A stretch of 64,000 nucleotides of DNA from Phragmites australis. Lineage: Eukaryota; Streptophyta; Magnoliopsida; Poales; Poaceae. The notes beneath the pieces were generated by a model that saw only the letters and a program-made list of their open reading frames with translations, was not told where the DNA came from and did not search any database. A program made the translations under genes and the position numbers. This document shows positions 41,261 to 52,551 of this stretch, in pieces. The stretch is taken from positions 18,827,501 through 18,891,500 of the forward strand of contig NC_084932.1 of NCBI RefSeq assembly GCF_958298935.1. Direction: 5' to 3'. Each line of letters opens with the position of its first letter. Position 1 is the stretch's first letter.

Positions 41261-44200
41261 GTACACTTAGGTTAGCTTATCTGGGGTTTCAAACTTCGGA
41301 ACCCTAGTCCATTAGCGATCCTTTTCAAATGTTTTCAAACCCCGGCGCTCTACTATTACTTGAGCATGCATCATTTATGTACTTTTCCTTTGTTCGCCTA
41401 TTTATGCATTACATCCGTGATTCTTTTAGAGAGCATTGAATAGACGGTTCAAACGAGTGAGGGCGGCACCGAGGTGCCCCACTTCTATGAGTTGTGTGAG
41501 GGTAGCATCAGGCAACTGATGGAGCAGCAAGGCAAGCATCTAAGCATATTACACCCTTTGTTCAATTGAATGTGTTTCGCGGATTCGAAAGCGCCATTGT
41601 TCGAATTATGTATGTATTGACATTGAATATGAATATATGCGGCCGTGCTAGTATACACAAAGTATACGAGAGAACAGGAGACAAATGTAACTGAAACACG
41701 TAAACTTTATTCATTCATTATCGAAATCATAAAGTATAGTTTCATTGATACAACATTTGCTCCACACACACATACGCACATGGTATCTAACTAGTCTTCA
41801 TACGACTTCTTCGTCCTAGTTCCCGTGGCCTCGTGAGACCCTTGGTTAATTACGCCCGTCTCGGGCTACCTCCAATTAAGCTGCATGCTGGTCGTACTCA
41901 GGAGCCCAACGCTGCGCTTAGCTCACTAACTCCCTCAAGCTTGGGAATAATCCTCATCGGCCATCTCTGAAAGGAAATAGGGCAATGGCCACAAAGGCTA
42001 ACGCCACAAAGGGGGAAAGCCACACAGACATCAGGTAACAAGCCACAAAGGCATCAGGTAAAAGGCCACAAAAAGCAAAGGGTGATCACAACATGTATGA
42101 GCAAAATCATCAATAAGGCAAGATCACCCATAGGGCAAAACCAAGCCACCAAGCATCACAAAAGCAATGGAGGGAAAGTAGCAACAAGCCGCAGTAGCAA
42201 TCATAGCCTCAACCATCCTACAATGAAACCATCGACAATAGAGAAGTAGGGCCGACAATAGGGGCAGCCACCACAGGGAAATGAGGCCATCTCACCAGCT
42301 CCACAACCAGCAGAGAGGAGAAACAAGCAATAGAAAGACATGAGTGACCAACATACAGAGCTATCACTGATAACAGAAAAGATAGCCACATGGGTGTATC
42401 AAGCCATGACCAACATCAGAGAGGAAACACTAGCCACGCCTTCTCCACCTCAAAGCCATAGGATCATAAAGCATCACAGACCAGTCGAACAAGCTCACGA
42501 CACAATTAGTGAAGGGGCTCAACACCATAGGCACCCTTAGGCAATAGTATTCTCTGAGGCAACATGTATTACTGAGGCAACAAGAGGGCTCGACACCAGG
42601 TAAGCCATAAGGGCCGTAGGCAACAGAAGGGCCCCAAAATAACATAGCCCTCACTCAACAGAAGGAGAGCCACATCACTTAGCAACAAACACCAACAACC
42701 AAGCAATCTCCTAGTGTACAACAATACAGGGGCAGCTTACCGGCCTCATCCGCACATACCCAACAATATATCAATATATCAAACGAGCAGCAACATGCAC
42801 GGAGCTCCTCACATGATCATAACCAAATCAAACATGGCCACCAGCCTCCCTGTTACTTGATTAATCAACAGCGATAGGCAAATACTAGCAGCAAACCACA
42901 AGCCATGTGTATTAGAAGGCAATCGAGCCAACAAAACACATAAGTGCAAATGTTAGCCGCAAATATACATCAGAGCAATGAGCAACAGGGAGCTACATCA
43001 TGATCACTCTCGAATTGGCTGACAATGGGCAACAATAGGCAAGAGGATCGACTTATCAGCACAAGGGTACATAGCAGAGGCCGGCAACAACACGCACTGA
43101 CCATCAACAGGGCAAGGCTAGAAATAGCACATGCGTACATGGCGGAAGTAGAAGAAACCAGCAGACACTCACAGCATGGTGGCACTCAGATGCCCAATCG
43201 GATTTAGTGGCACTCTGACTCCTAGCCAACGGCGCATCAGCACGGTGGTATTCAACTTTCCCAACCGGTGGCACTCAGATTACCCAGCCGTGCCACCCAA
43301 AACATGGCCAGACATAAACAATAGCATACCGGCATCACAGCCCACCCAGCTGTTCGGCGGCATGGCTCACCCGACCATCGGTGAGGAACTCAACAACGTC
43401 CAGCCAGAGACACACACATATCCACCTAGGCAAGAACTCGGCGGCCAACATATCTCACGGCCACGGCACGGAGGCCAGCTGGAGCGAACACAAAGGTATA
43501 TGTCCATCATCTCCACAGTCATGGCACCAGGCTGGCTAGAGCACACACAAGCCAACAGAACCAAAACATCTCGACGGTCATAGCCCATAGCCGGTCAGAG
43601 CAAAAGCACACCTGTAACCTACATGGCCACAACGCAAGTGTCGGCCGGAGCTTATCACAGATAGAAAGACCCAAAAACCACCAAACCAAACAAAACTCAT
43701 CTCGATAGTCACGGCAACAAGGCTGGATCTCATCAAAGATAAAAGAACCACTGTTGACCCAAAAGATCTCAACAGCCATAGCCTCAGTGCCGGCCAAAAC
43801 CACACATGCATCTCACAGCCACGGCGGTGCTCAATCACCTAGCTGATAACCAATAGCACTTTGACTCCTGACCGGCACGCGATGGATCACAGCGACGACA
43901 CGAAGCTGGTAATCATGGCACACAGAGACCAACCAAAACACCTCAACGGCAATGGCATGAAGCCATTCGGAGAACTTGCCTTTCGCACGACCACAACATC
44001 AAGCGCCGGCCAAAACACCTGCTCGTCGCATGGACATGGCACAAAGGCTAACCAAAGCACCTACTTGTTGCATGGACGTGGCACGAAGGCCAGTCGGCAT
44101 ACCTGCTCCTCGCATGGACACGGCATGAACACCAGCACACCTACTTGCACAGACACGGTAGAAAGCTCCAGACGATGCCCTGTAGCAGAAAGAAGGAAGG

Positions 44201-46335
44201 GAAGAGGAGATGGGCTACTGTAGAGACCCACCACATCAAGCCTCAACGGGGATGACCATCGGGGGAGCTCTGGCTCAACTCTCTCTTGATCGTTCTTTCC
44301 TTCTCCTCTCTATCTCTCCTTCCCTCTTCCTCTTTGTGTGACCTCTCCCTCCATGAGCACCCTTCCCTGCACCTTTATAGCTGTGGCTAGGGTTCCCACA
44401 CGAAGGGATCAAATCGAGGTTGGCTCCGATTTTAGGGGAAAAGATAGAGGGGATCAGGTATTGGGCAGCTCGGGCGGATAAGCATGGGAGTGGCACGGAT
44501 GGCTTGGCCAAGGGCCGGCGGCATGAGGGCGTGGCATGCACGGTGGAGTTGTGTGGCTCGAGGAGAGGAGCAGGCAGCTGAGCGAGTAGCGGTGTGCTCG
44601 GTAGAGAAGGAAGAATCACAGGAGCTAGGAGACCGAATGGATAAGAGAGAGGGAGGGGAGAGAGGACGGGGCCAGTGAGGGAGGAAAAGGAGAGGGGTCG
44701 GGCCAGCCAAAAGAATTGGGCCCACTGGGCCTCCTCTTTTTTTCCTTTTCTTTTCTCTCTTTTTTCTTTTTTTATGCATATGTGTATGTACACTAGTGCA
44801 AATATACGATAAAATAGCATCGTACAGAATGAAGTATAAAATTGATAAATTATGCTTATGTATGTCGCATGTTTAGTGAGTCAAGTGTCGGGCAAAAATG
44901 GGTAGAACCCATGTTGAGTGCATGATCTCTACCTTGAATTGGCGTTCGTCCATATCCTTGTAACCATGAGCACATGATCGATGTCTAATTACAAGTTTGT
45001 TTGATATGCTTAGCAATACTTATGTCCTCGGTAGAAGTCGAGCGACGGTAATGCTGTTGTTCGTGAGCTTGGGGCTACTTAATTGTTGTTCACAACTACA
45101 TGATAATGTTGAGATGGTTGGATGAGTGGTGAGTATGATGCAAGATGTGGGCGGTGTTAGGGGTGTTTTCTGCTCAGGAGGAGTCCTTGGGGTAGTTCAG
45201 GAGAGGAACCCGGACACCGTAGACCGCTTGCATTATTTAAGGCCATCCGTTAGTGCAGTTGTCTCTAGCACTTACCTTACTCACCACATATCGATCTAAT
45301 GTTAAGGCACGCCAAATACCTCTGTAGCTGTGCTCATTTGGGCCTGAACATCGATGGTGTGAGCGTGTGGGCTTGTAGAGGTATCTAGTTTTCTCTATGA
45401 GTAGTTCTAGATACCTCCGCGCCGAGCGATGCACGATCCAAATGGTTGAGGCTTATTGGGAAAGGTTGACACGAGTACCCCCTTGTGTGGGCCTGTGTGG
45501 ATACGTGAGCTATATGGTCCTCGAGTCGTGTGGGTCCAGGAGTATCCCCCTGCAGGGTGTAAAAATATTTTGAAATGCCGCGCTCTCGGTTATGAGCATG
45601 CTTCTATCCATCCGCATCAGTCGTAGAGTCACGAGTTGTGGATTGTGGTTGGATATGTGGGAGTTGGTTGAGATGGTTCCGTTCTACAATTATGTTTGTT
45701 ATTGTTCTAGTTTCATGCATGTGCAGTTGATTGGTTACAGGGTTGATGGTAGTTTGGTTAAGTTGAGATGCTCACACATATGTGTCTAGGTTGCGGGCAC
45801 ATATGTTTTACTTAACTTTGTGGCTTTTTTCCTTGCTAATGGCCCAATGCATAATCCTTAGAGTCAGGTTATTTTATATATACCCTATATGGATTAAGTC
45901 TTGTGAGTACCTTCGTACTCAGCTGCTCTATAAGTTTTGCAGGTGAGGAAGAGGTGGTGTTTGGCTACTTCGTGTTCGCTGGCGATGGCGACGGGCAAAA
46001 GTAGTTCATCCTACTCTGTTGGCGAGGCTTTTGAGGTGGTGCATAAGGGTATGTAGCGCTGCTCTCTTTTATTGTTAATAGGTTTAATCTTCCGCTGCTT
46101 AGTTGCTTCTTTCTTTTAAATTGATGTAAATGGTTGCATGGCTAAAGACTTGTAATATAACTTTAATTACTTGCTCTTTATTAAGCTTTGTTGTGATGTG
46201 TTATGTTGGTAAGATATGTGTTCCGATCTTGAGCACAAAATACGTGCTGGGACTACCGAAGCAGTATTCTGCTTAATTGTTGAAGTCGTGATTAAGCAAA
46301 TGATAGACTTAATAATTAATTAGAATACTGTTTGG
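40147..46335 (+). repeat. 3' LTR of the Tekay-like element (interrupted)
   Basis: The LTR starts three bases after the polypurine tract. Segments 40147-41.65 kb and 44.79-46.335 kb together make about 3.0 kb, a normal length for this lineage. The right edge is set where LINE coding begins and is approximate. Confidence 0.7.
41655..44790 (-). mobile_element. LTR-like insertion (possible solo LTR) inside the Tekay-like LTR
   Basis: About 3.1 kb of unrelated sequence splits the LTR. It has the architecture of a minus-strand LTR. A TATA box reads CTATAAAGG on the minus strand at 44374-44379, with GC-rich transcribed sequence to its left. CTAGT occurs at both outer edges (about 41650 and 44789), but the element ends are not TG...CA, so boundaries are uncertain. 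No gag or pol is present. Recurrent phrases such as CACAGCCACGGC and GCACTCTGACTCC occur at 43.1-44.1 kb. Confidence 0.5.
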
Positions 46336-46339
46336 ACAG

Positions 46340-47700
46340 TTCCTCACACACGGGGAGTTCTAAAAAGGTTGGATTATCTATAATCCAAGTTCTTCTGGCA
46401 AGAGAAAATCACAAGAAAAAAATAGAGGCTAGCACATTGGGATATTCTTTGTCAACCCAAGGACCAAGGGGGTTTGGAAATTACCAACCTTACGGTCAAA
46501 AATATTTGTCTTTTAAGCAAATGGCTTTTTAAGCTACTTAATGCGGATGAGGTTTGGCAACAACTGCTCAAGAATAAGTATCTTGGCTCCAAAACGCTCA
46601 CTCAAGTTCATGGACAACCAAGATATTCACACTTCTGGTATGGTCTTATGAAAATTAAAAATGATTTCATCAAATGGGGTTCTTTTCAAGTTCAGAATGG
46701 GAAGCAAACTCGTTTCTGGAATGGTATTTGGCTTGGAAAATGCACTCTAAGCCAACAATTTCCTTTGCTGTACAATGTGGTGAGATATAAACAAGCCACA
46801 ATTGCAGAAGTAATGAGAAGTATACCTTTTAATTTTTCCTTCCACTGACCGATTACTGGGAAAAAACTAATTGAATGGCAATAATTGACGTTGCAACTAG
46901 TTCATTTCCAGCTCTATAATGTTAGAGACATTTACAAATGGGATTTGAATGGGAATGGGCAATTTACTGTCCAGGCAATGTCCAAGAAAATGTTAAATCA
47001 CCCCATCAGCGTCCCAAACAAGTGGCTCTGGTATCTCAAGCTCTCGTTAAAAATTAAAATTTTCCTTTGGTCTATAGGTCGTGAGGTGATTTTGACCAAA
47101 GATAACCTGGCCAAAAGGAATTGGAAGGGCAGCCTCAAGTGCTCTTTTTGTAATCATAATGAAAATATCCATCAGCTTTTCTTTGAATGTCCCTTGGCTA
47201 AGACAATTTGGCATATAATCATAATTGCCTTAGGTATTAAGAAACCGAGGAACATTTCTCATATGACGGGTACTTGGTTATGAGAGATAGGAGCTAGAAA
47301 AAGAGAAGAATCTTAGTTGGAATAGCGGCAATGTTTTGGTCTATTTGGCTCTATCGCGATGATATTGTGTTTCATAAAAAACCAAATATGTCTTTCATGT
47401 AGGCACTTTTCAGAGGTATTTATTGGCTAAAATTCTAGAGACTTCTACACAGGGACGATCAAAGGGAACAGTTTCTAAAGGTTTGCCATATTTTAGAGGT
47501 GGTGGCAATGGAGCTCTTCGCCAAGCACGAGTGGTCATGTAGCTATAGATTACAAACTCCATGACAATTTATCCCTTTTTATCATGTTCCCTCTTCATGT
47601 GATGTTGGCTTCATATGCCATAATTTTTTTAATAATCAATTGTGGGTTGTATGCATCTTTTGATGCAAAAAGCTGGATGTTTTAATCCATTTTCTAAAAA
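46340..47700 (+). mobile_element. 5'-truncated L1-type LINE
   Basis: Plus-strand coding for the end of ORF2 is followed by a short A-rich tail (TCTAAAAAAATAA at about 47692). The element starts abruptly within coding at 'RGVLKRLDY'. It abuts the Tekay-like LTR end on the left and a copia fragment on the right. I could not find a convincing target duplication. Confidence 0.75.
46345..47330 (+). pseudogene. LINE ORF2 C-terminus with zf-RVT domain
   Basis: The reading 'WDILCQPKDQGGLEITNLTV' is the conserved post-RT block. 'FWNGIWLGKCTLSQQFPL', 'DIYKWDLNGNGQFTVQ', 'WLWYLKLSLKIKIFLW' and the zinc-binding 'CSFCNHNENIHQLFFECPLA' follow. It is the same domain as the minus-strand LINE at 22-23 kb, but from a different subfamily. 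Stops at 46845-46850, 46882 and 47281 and others beyond mark it as decayed, older than the LINE at 22 kb. Confidence 0.85.
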
Positions 47701-48000
47701 AATAAGGTGAAGAAAGATCCAGAGGGAACACCTTGCAGAAGAATAGATGGAAATCGAGCATGTAGGACTGAAAGTTGAGAAAGAATACTATGTATCACAG
47801 CTGAAGCAAACACATTGATACAAGGTTTCACTTCATTCGGGACCACCTTGCAGAAGAAAAGTTGGAAATCGAGCATGTTGGAAGTGATGGCCAGCTAGCT
47901 GATATGTTAACCAAACCACTCGGGCGAGTTAAGTACATTGAGATGAGAAGGAAGCTAGGCATTAGGGAGACTGAATCTAGCCATGATTAAGGGGGTGATA
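47700..48000 (+). pseudogene. Copia 3' pol fragment and polypurine tract
   Basis: 'HFIRDHLAEEKLEIEHVGSD' and 'GQLADMLTKPLGRVKYIEMR' are the terminal RNase H region of Ty1/copia pol, followed by a stop and the purine tract AAGGGGGTGATA. TGTTGTTAATC at 48001 is a plausible 3' LTR start. A ~115-bp partial duplication puts a second CTTGCAGAAGAA…GAAATCGAGCATGT block at 47731. The rest of the element is absent. Confidence 0.75.
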
Positions 48001-48400
48001 TGTTGTTAATCATGTCTAGTGTGTGTGTGTGTGTTGTGTTGGCTGAATGGATCGAGTCACTGTGAAGACTTGGTTCAGGTCAGTTTTGGCGTGTGAGTTC
48101 ACGAAATGGGTGAGTTTTAGTTAGCGCATGTGTGTGTTTGGCCTGACAGAAGAGTGTGTGGCCGTTGCTGAAGAATCGGTCGATGTATGGAGAAGCAACT
48201 GGAAGCTAGCCAAGGGTCCTTCATAGGTGTTAGGGAGAAGGATGTCCTCTCCATTGCCCTCCGAATGCTTGAGCATCCAGGTCGGGTTCAAGGACTTTCC
48301 AGTTACGAGGGTTCAAAGCATGGATGGCTTGAACACCGCGACTTGTATAGGAAGACGAAGAGGAACAAGCCTGTGGACATTGAGCAGCTTTCTCAGAGGA
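48001..48400. other. Possible copia LTR start merging into CACTA sequence
   Basis: TGTTGTTAATCATG follows the copia polypurine tract, and a (GT)n tract lies at about 48020-48036. No LTR end was found. CACTA-like coding begins by about 48.4 kb. Confidence 0.4.
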
Positions 48401-49860
48401 TTTAGGCAGAAGTCATTGAGGATGTCTTGGCCCGTGTGAGCACCTTGCTGCATGCACGGGGACTTCAAATTGTACCGTTCAGTGGAAGCTCTGTTATTCT
48501 GGAAAAGAGTATATGTGCGTCCATTGAAGTGAAGCAGAGCTGCCACAATCCCATATGTGACCTCAATGGGCCCACGCCATGCGCCCTCATCATTAGGCTC
48601 GGCGGTTTCACCATTGAGGTCACAAGGGGTTAGGTGTAGCCACTACAGAAGACATTGTATTGTGTTAAGGTGCGGTAGGGTAATGCAGTGGTTTAGGTGG
48701 ACATGGTTTGTCCTAACTTCATGTCACACAAGTTTGAGATCCTACCTAATGATGAGATCACAACTCTAGGGAAAGCTCTCCTGCAGAAGATCGAATGGAA
48801 GAAGAGTGACATACAATTGAACCCTCCGGCACTCAGTATTCTTTCCCTGTTTCCAAGTGCTCCCACATAGTCACCTCTAGCCCCTGCAGCATTTTCAGCA
48901 CCGACAACCTTTTGTGAACCTCAAGAGCATGAAGCTAAGAGCATTCATAAGGAGACTGAGGAACATCATGTGAAACAACAGGATGTTCTGCAACCGAATG
49001 TGCAGCAAGAGGTGGCCTATGAAGAGCAACAGGATGTCCAGCATAAAGAGGTGGCCTAGGAAGAGCCTCATGTGCCAGCCATAGAACATTGTATGAACCC
49101 AAAATTCAAGTATGGCCAATTGATCCTTTCCCCTTATGAACTCTCATAGACAGGTCTTGTATATACTGGTCTCCATAATTATTACATGGACCAATGCAAG
49201 AATAAAAGGGTAGAAATCTTCGTCAATTTTGGCCAGAACCATTTCTACCATGACGGAGGCTACTCCCTTTTCGGCTTCAATATTTTGTTTGACCTCTTTA
49301 CCCTTGATGCACTGGAGATGTCAATCCTGAGGGGTGTTCATATTGTAAGGACTTTCAAACACACCTTTCAATCAATCATACCACTATATATATGACATAT
49401 AACTCATTTGTTATGTATATATAGGCACATGATACAAGAAAATAAGGTGAGGAAACAACTTGTTGCATATCTTGACCCCAGTATTCTCGTCATACAATGA
49501 AATAGGTCCGATGAAAAAATGGTCGCTAAACACCCTTTTATATTATTATTACATGCATACAGAGCTTTCGATGCATACATCTGCCTCAAACGAGCTGCAC
49601 ATATGAAAGGATCAACCACACTACACCCTTCAAATACCCGGTATGATAAAATCTTTTAAATATGTTCTTATTTTTACTATGTCTCCAACCCACTTTACAC
49701 AAATATATTTTTAAGCTTTCCAATGCTACCAGCAATCACTAGGCAACTCATGTGGCTTCTATGTTGCCTGTCACATGCAACTCGTCACTAAAATGAGCAG
49801 CCATGAAGATCCAAAGGTTGGTATATCATCACTTTTAGTTCAATCTTAATTTACACATGC
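48400..49860 (+). pseudogene. CACTA-associated Ulp1-like (C48) protease protein, broken
   Basis: Many grass CACTA and Mutator-like elements carry a SUMO-protease-like domain. Here 48430-48635 reads 'SICASIEVKQSCHNPICDLN', then 'ALIIRLGGFTIEV'. 49170-49395 reads 'LHNYYMDQCKNKRVEIFVNF' and 'DLFTLDALEMSILRG'. 49420-49485 reads 'RKQLVAYLDPSILV'. 49740-49810 reads 'SLGNSCGFYVACHMQLVTKM', containing the C48 catalytic Cys in its usual G.SCG.YV context. The pieces are in order but in shifting frames with stops and intron-like gaps. The catalytic His/Asp region was not found. Confidence 0.7.
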
Positions 49861-50269
49861 TCATTACTTTTTTTTTCCTACTGACAGACTTTCAAACTGC
49901 CAACAACTTAGCTGCCAACTGAAAACTTGCTTAAATTTTAGGACAGCTCGCCCTTTTCTTACTTTCTAAAATAATATCCAAGAAAGGGGAGTTTCATTCA
50001 GATTGGTGATATATGTTTGAGTTTGAACTATGAGATGTGTATGGACAGTATTGTATCTATGTACGTATATGCTACATTGTGCAACTTTGGTAATAAGTTA
50101 TGTACATGTTGTATTATGTTGTTATACATTGTGTAACTTTGATAATGAGTTATGCTTAATTTTATGCTCTCTACTTGTCATATGTATGAATTATATTAAT
50201 TGTCTATATACATGGTTTATAATGTTTTGAGATTGTAGTACGTCCATATGGCCACCTGGGATCAAAATT

Positions 50270-50759
50270 GGTGCTGGGGGGTTAGGGACACAAAGACGGT
50301 TTTTACACAAATAAATCTGAATATATACACATAGACATTTTTTAAAGTAACACATCTGTGAAATTTGACATGAAAGGCGGTCTATATCACATGACACAGA
50401 TGGTTTCTCAAGAACTTCGTCTAAAACCATAAGCTAGTCACAGACGGTTTCTAGAATCTCCGTTTGAAATCATCTAAGAGGCACATACGGTTCTGCACAA
50501 AAACCATTTGTGACAGTACATACACACAGACGGTTACTAAAATAAATCCGTTTGTGAGACTTGGGAAATTCACATTTGTGGAGCCATATTACAGACGTAG
50601 TTATTAATCAGATATGTCTAGTGTATGTCTATATTACAGACGAAGTTATTACCCGTCTGTGACAAGCGCAAAAACACAGACACTTTTGTACAAATGATAA
50701 CCAAATCCGTCTGTGATAGGGTTTAACAACCATCTATGATAACCCGTTCTAAGGTAGTG
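50270..50759. repeat. CACTA subterminal repeat field and 3' terminal inverted repeat
   Basis: About a dozen copies of CAGACGGTT or its complement CCGTCTGTGA occur in both orientations. The terminus is at 50743-50759, followed by TAA, which would be the 3-bp target duplication. Confidence 0.85.
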
Positions 50760-51032
50760 TAAGTAAGTGAAGTGAAGCTGAGTGCGTCATCGACAAATGT
50801 TGTAATTGCTGAAAGTGTGTTCGGCAGTTTGGTTGAGGACGTGCTGCAGGCTCCTCTAGTTGGTCTTTGACTGTTATGCTAATTACCCTGAGGAAACTGA
50901 TGTTCTTGTTTATTTAAACAAATGTCAAGGGATGATGTCGAACTTTCTATCTATCAAAAGACATGCATATACACAAAGAATACTTAATGAGTAAATTGCA
51001 CCACATACACAACAACTTGCAAGGTGGATGTA
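50760..51032. other. Spacer between CACTA and copia elements
   Basis: No supported motif. It is the target region for the copia insertion at 51038. Confidence 0.4.
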
Positions 51033-51645
51033 GCTAGTGATGAAATATTAAGCAATTTCCAAATTAAACTAATCCAGAAAAAAAAATAGATACGACACGA
51101 ATATTTTTCTAGCAAGTTTGATCAAACAGATATTCCTACAAAGACTAGACAAGCTAGTATACTTAAATATCATAATATCTCTAAACAGACTGTGAATTGT
51201 CACCAAAATATCCTCCACTAGTCTAGACGTGCTAGTTTTCAAGACAAAGTCAAAACAAAGCACGAATAGAAGGATTCCCAAGACATACGTGATGTTTGCA
51301 GGAAAGGTCGCAATGGTACTATTGTTGACTTCAGCCATGACGTAGTTGTTCACTTGATGTAGAAGATGTAGACGTACACTGTGTGGTCGGTGTAGACGAA
51401 GTAGACGTACAAAGCCGTGCGTGAACAAGCGGAGACGAACGTGAGCAGTCGCGCAAAGAAGCGCTCCCCAAAAACCGTATTCGCCTTCTCCCGGTGCAGG
51501 AACTCAAAGGCGGGGTTCCGGAGGCCTGCTCTCCCTAACTCCGGTGCACGCCGAAGCAGGGATGGGGCAGCGTGTGTAGCAGCAACAAAACAGTGGGATG
51601 AGAGAGAGGATGGAGGCTATATTTCCACTGTGCACAACTCCTGTC

Positions 51646-51653
51646 TTTATATA
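51646..51653 (-). promoter_or_regulatory. TATA box of the copia LTR
   Basis: The minus strand reads GGCTATATAAAGACAGG. The tandem array lies directly upstream, within U3. The same box is at 57087-57094 in the 5' LTR, which would drive element transcription. Confidence 0.7.
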
Positions 51654-51710
51654 GCCAGTGGGAGCTAATCCAACTCCTCGTAACAGAGGTTCAAATGCAT
51701 GACATTTCTC

Positions 51711-51893
51711 CTTCAATTGCATGCAGAGGCAATTGCATAGCGTTTCTCCTTCAATTGCATGCAAAGGCAATTGCATGGTTTCTCCTTCAATTGCATGCAG
51801 AGGCAATTGCATGGCGTTTTTCCTTCAATTGCATGCAGAAGCAATTGCATGGTTTCTCCTTCAATTGCATGCAGAAGCAATTGCATGGCGTTG
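51711..51893. repeat. 33-38-bp tandem array in the 3' LTR, five copies
   Basis: The unit TTCAATTGCATGCAGAGGCA plus ATTGCATGG(CGTTT)CTCC contains CAATTGC and GCAATTG arms, so each unit can fold into a hairpin. Copies start at about 51713, 51751, 51788, 51825 and 51862. Confidence 0.95.
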
Positions 51894-52006
51894 GAAACTC
51901 CCTCCAGCCAATTCATTTGCATGGCATTGGAAACTCCCTTCATTTGCAATTGCATGTGCGTTGGGATTTTTCAGGGATTAATTGGCCTAGCCAATTAATT
52001 CCAACA

Positions 52007-52020
52007 ATCCCCCACCAGAT
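52007..52020 (-). other. Polypurine tract of the copia element
   Basis: The minus strand reads GATCTGGTGGGGGAT immediately before the 3' LTR start TGTTGG. It primes plus-strand DNA synthesis. Confidence 0.85.
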
Positions 52021-52550
52021 CCCAAGGCATATGGAATTGCCATCTAATTCACTGTAATGTTTGATATACCAGTGTTTCGGTGGAGACCGGTTAAGGTTGA
52101 ACATCCACCTAGAACAGAAAGCTACATTCATCCGCAACTGCACAATGGACTAAGCCTTGAATTGACAGTTTTGTGCGGATAAGTTTCACTTAAAGTCTTT
52201 GCTGATACTAGGCTACCGTAGGCTACCCCTCGGTTTTGGAGCATGTAAGTCATACTCCTGGCCTTTCATGAGCTTACTAGAGATTACCCTATCTCATAGA
52301 TTGTGACTAACAGTCAGGCTCATATAGGTGTGTTCTTTCAAGACTGCTCTGTAGGACAACATCTTTGCTTATAAAAACCACAGAACACATTAAGATAAAC
52401 TCAACTTGCCATACAGATTATGAGAGTATTGCATCTCCAACGGGGTGGGTTTGTTAAGGTACTCTCCTCCAGCTAACCAATGGCTTGTTTTTCTCAGATC
52501 CTACTTCACGGGATCTCCAATCACATAGGTTGAGTTGCTACCATGGTTGA
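52021..52550. other. Copia 3' untranslated region
   Basis: About 530 bp between the pol stop and the polypurine tract, with no open frame of note. Confidence 0.6.
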
Positions 52551-52551
52551 C

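Larger units (their letters stand above)
39002..46335 (+). mobile_element. 3' part of a Tekay/RIRE3-like gypsy element with its 3' LTR
   Basis: Pol end (39.0-39.67 kb), 3' UTR, polypurine tract AAGGGGGGAGG (40134-40144) and an LTR starting TGTCACGTCCC at 40147 occur in the expected order. The LTR is interrupted from about 41.65 to 44.79 kb and continues with GAGTCGTGTGGGTCCAGGAG and GGGTGTAAA blocks familiar from long grass chromovirus LTRs. It ends near 46335 (TTCCTCACA). No 5' half was found in the window. Confidence 0.75.
48400..50759 (+). mobile_element. CACTA (En/Spm-type) element, 5' truncated
   Basis: The right end is AACCCGTTCTAAGGTAGTG at 50741-50759, so the reverse complement starts CACTACCTTAGAACG, a CACTA terminus. 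The ~490 bp before it are crowded with ACAGACGGTT/CCGTCTGTGA subterminal motifs, where CACTA transposases bind. Upstream is an Ulp1-like protease remnant. No matching left CACTA terminus was found. Confidence 0.8.
51038..52006 (-). repeat. 3' LTR of the copia element (969 bp)
   Basis: On the minus strand it begins TGTTGGAATTAATTGGC and ends ATATTTCATCA. It contains a TATA box on the minus strand (51646-51653) and, upstream of it, a five-copy tandem array. Confidence 0.95.

Noticed and set aside
42340..44223. Plus-strand frames at 42.3-44.2 kb
   Set aside because: They fall in the LTR-like insertion, are repetitive (His/Thr/Ser-rich), and have no domain.
44275..44820. A 181-codon minus-strand Lys/Glu/Pro-rich frame
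   Set aside because: It overlaps the TATA/U3 region of the LTR-like insertion and simple-sequence tracts; no homologous family recognised.
46330..47700. A target-site duplication for the plus-strand LINE
   Set aside because: No matching 8-20-bp pair was found at the two edges; one edge was probably lost to later rearrangement.
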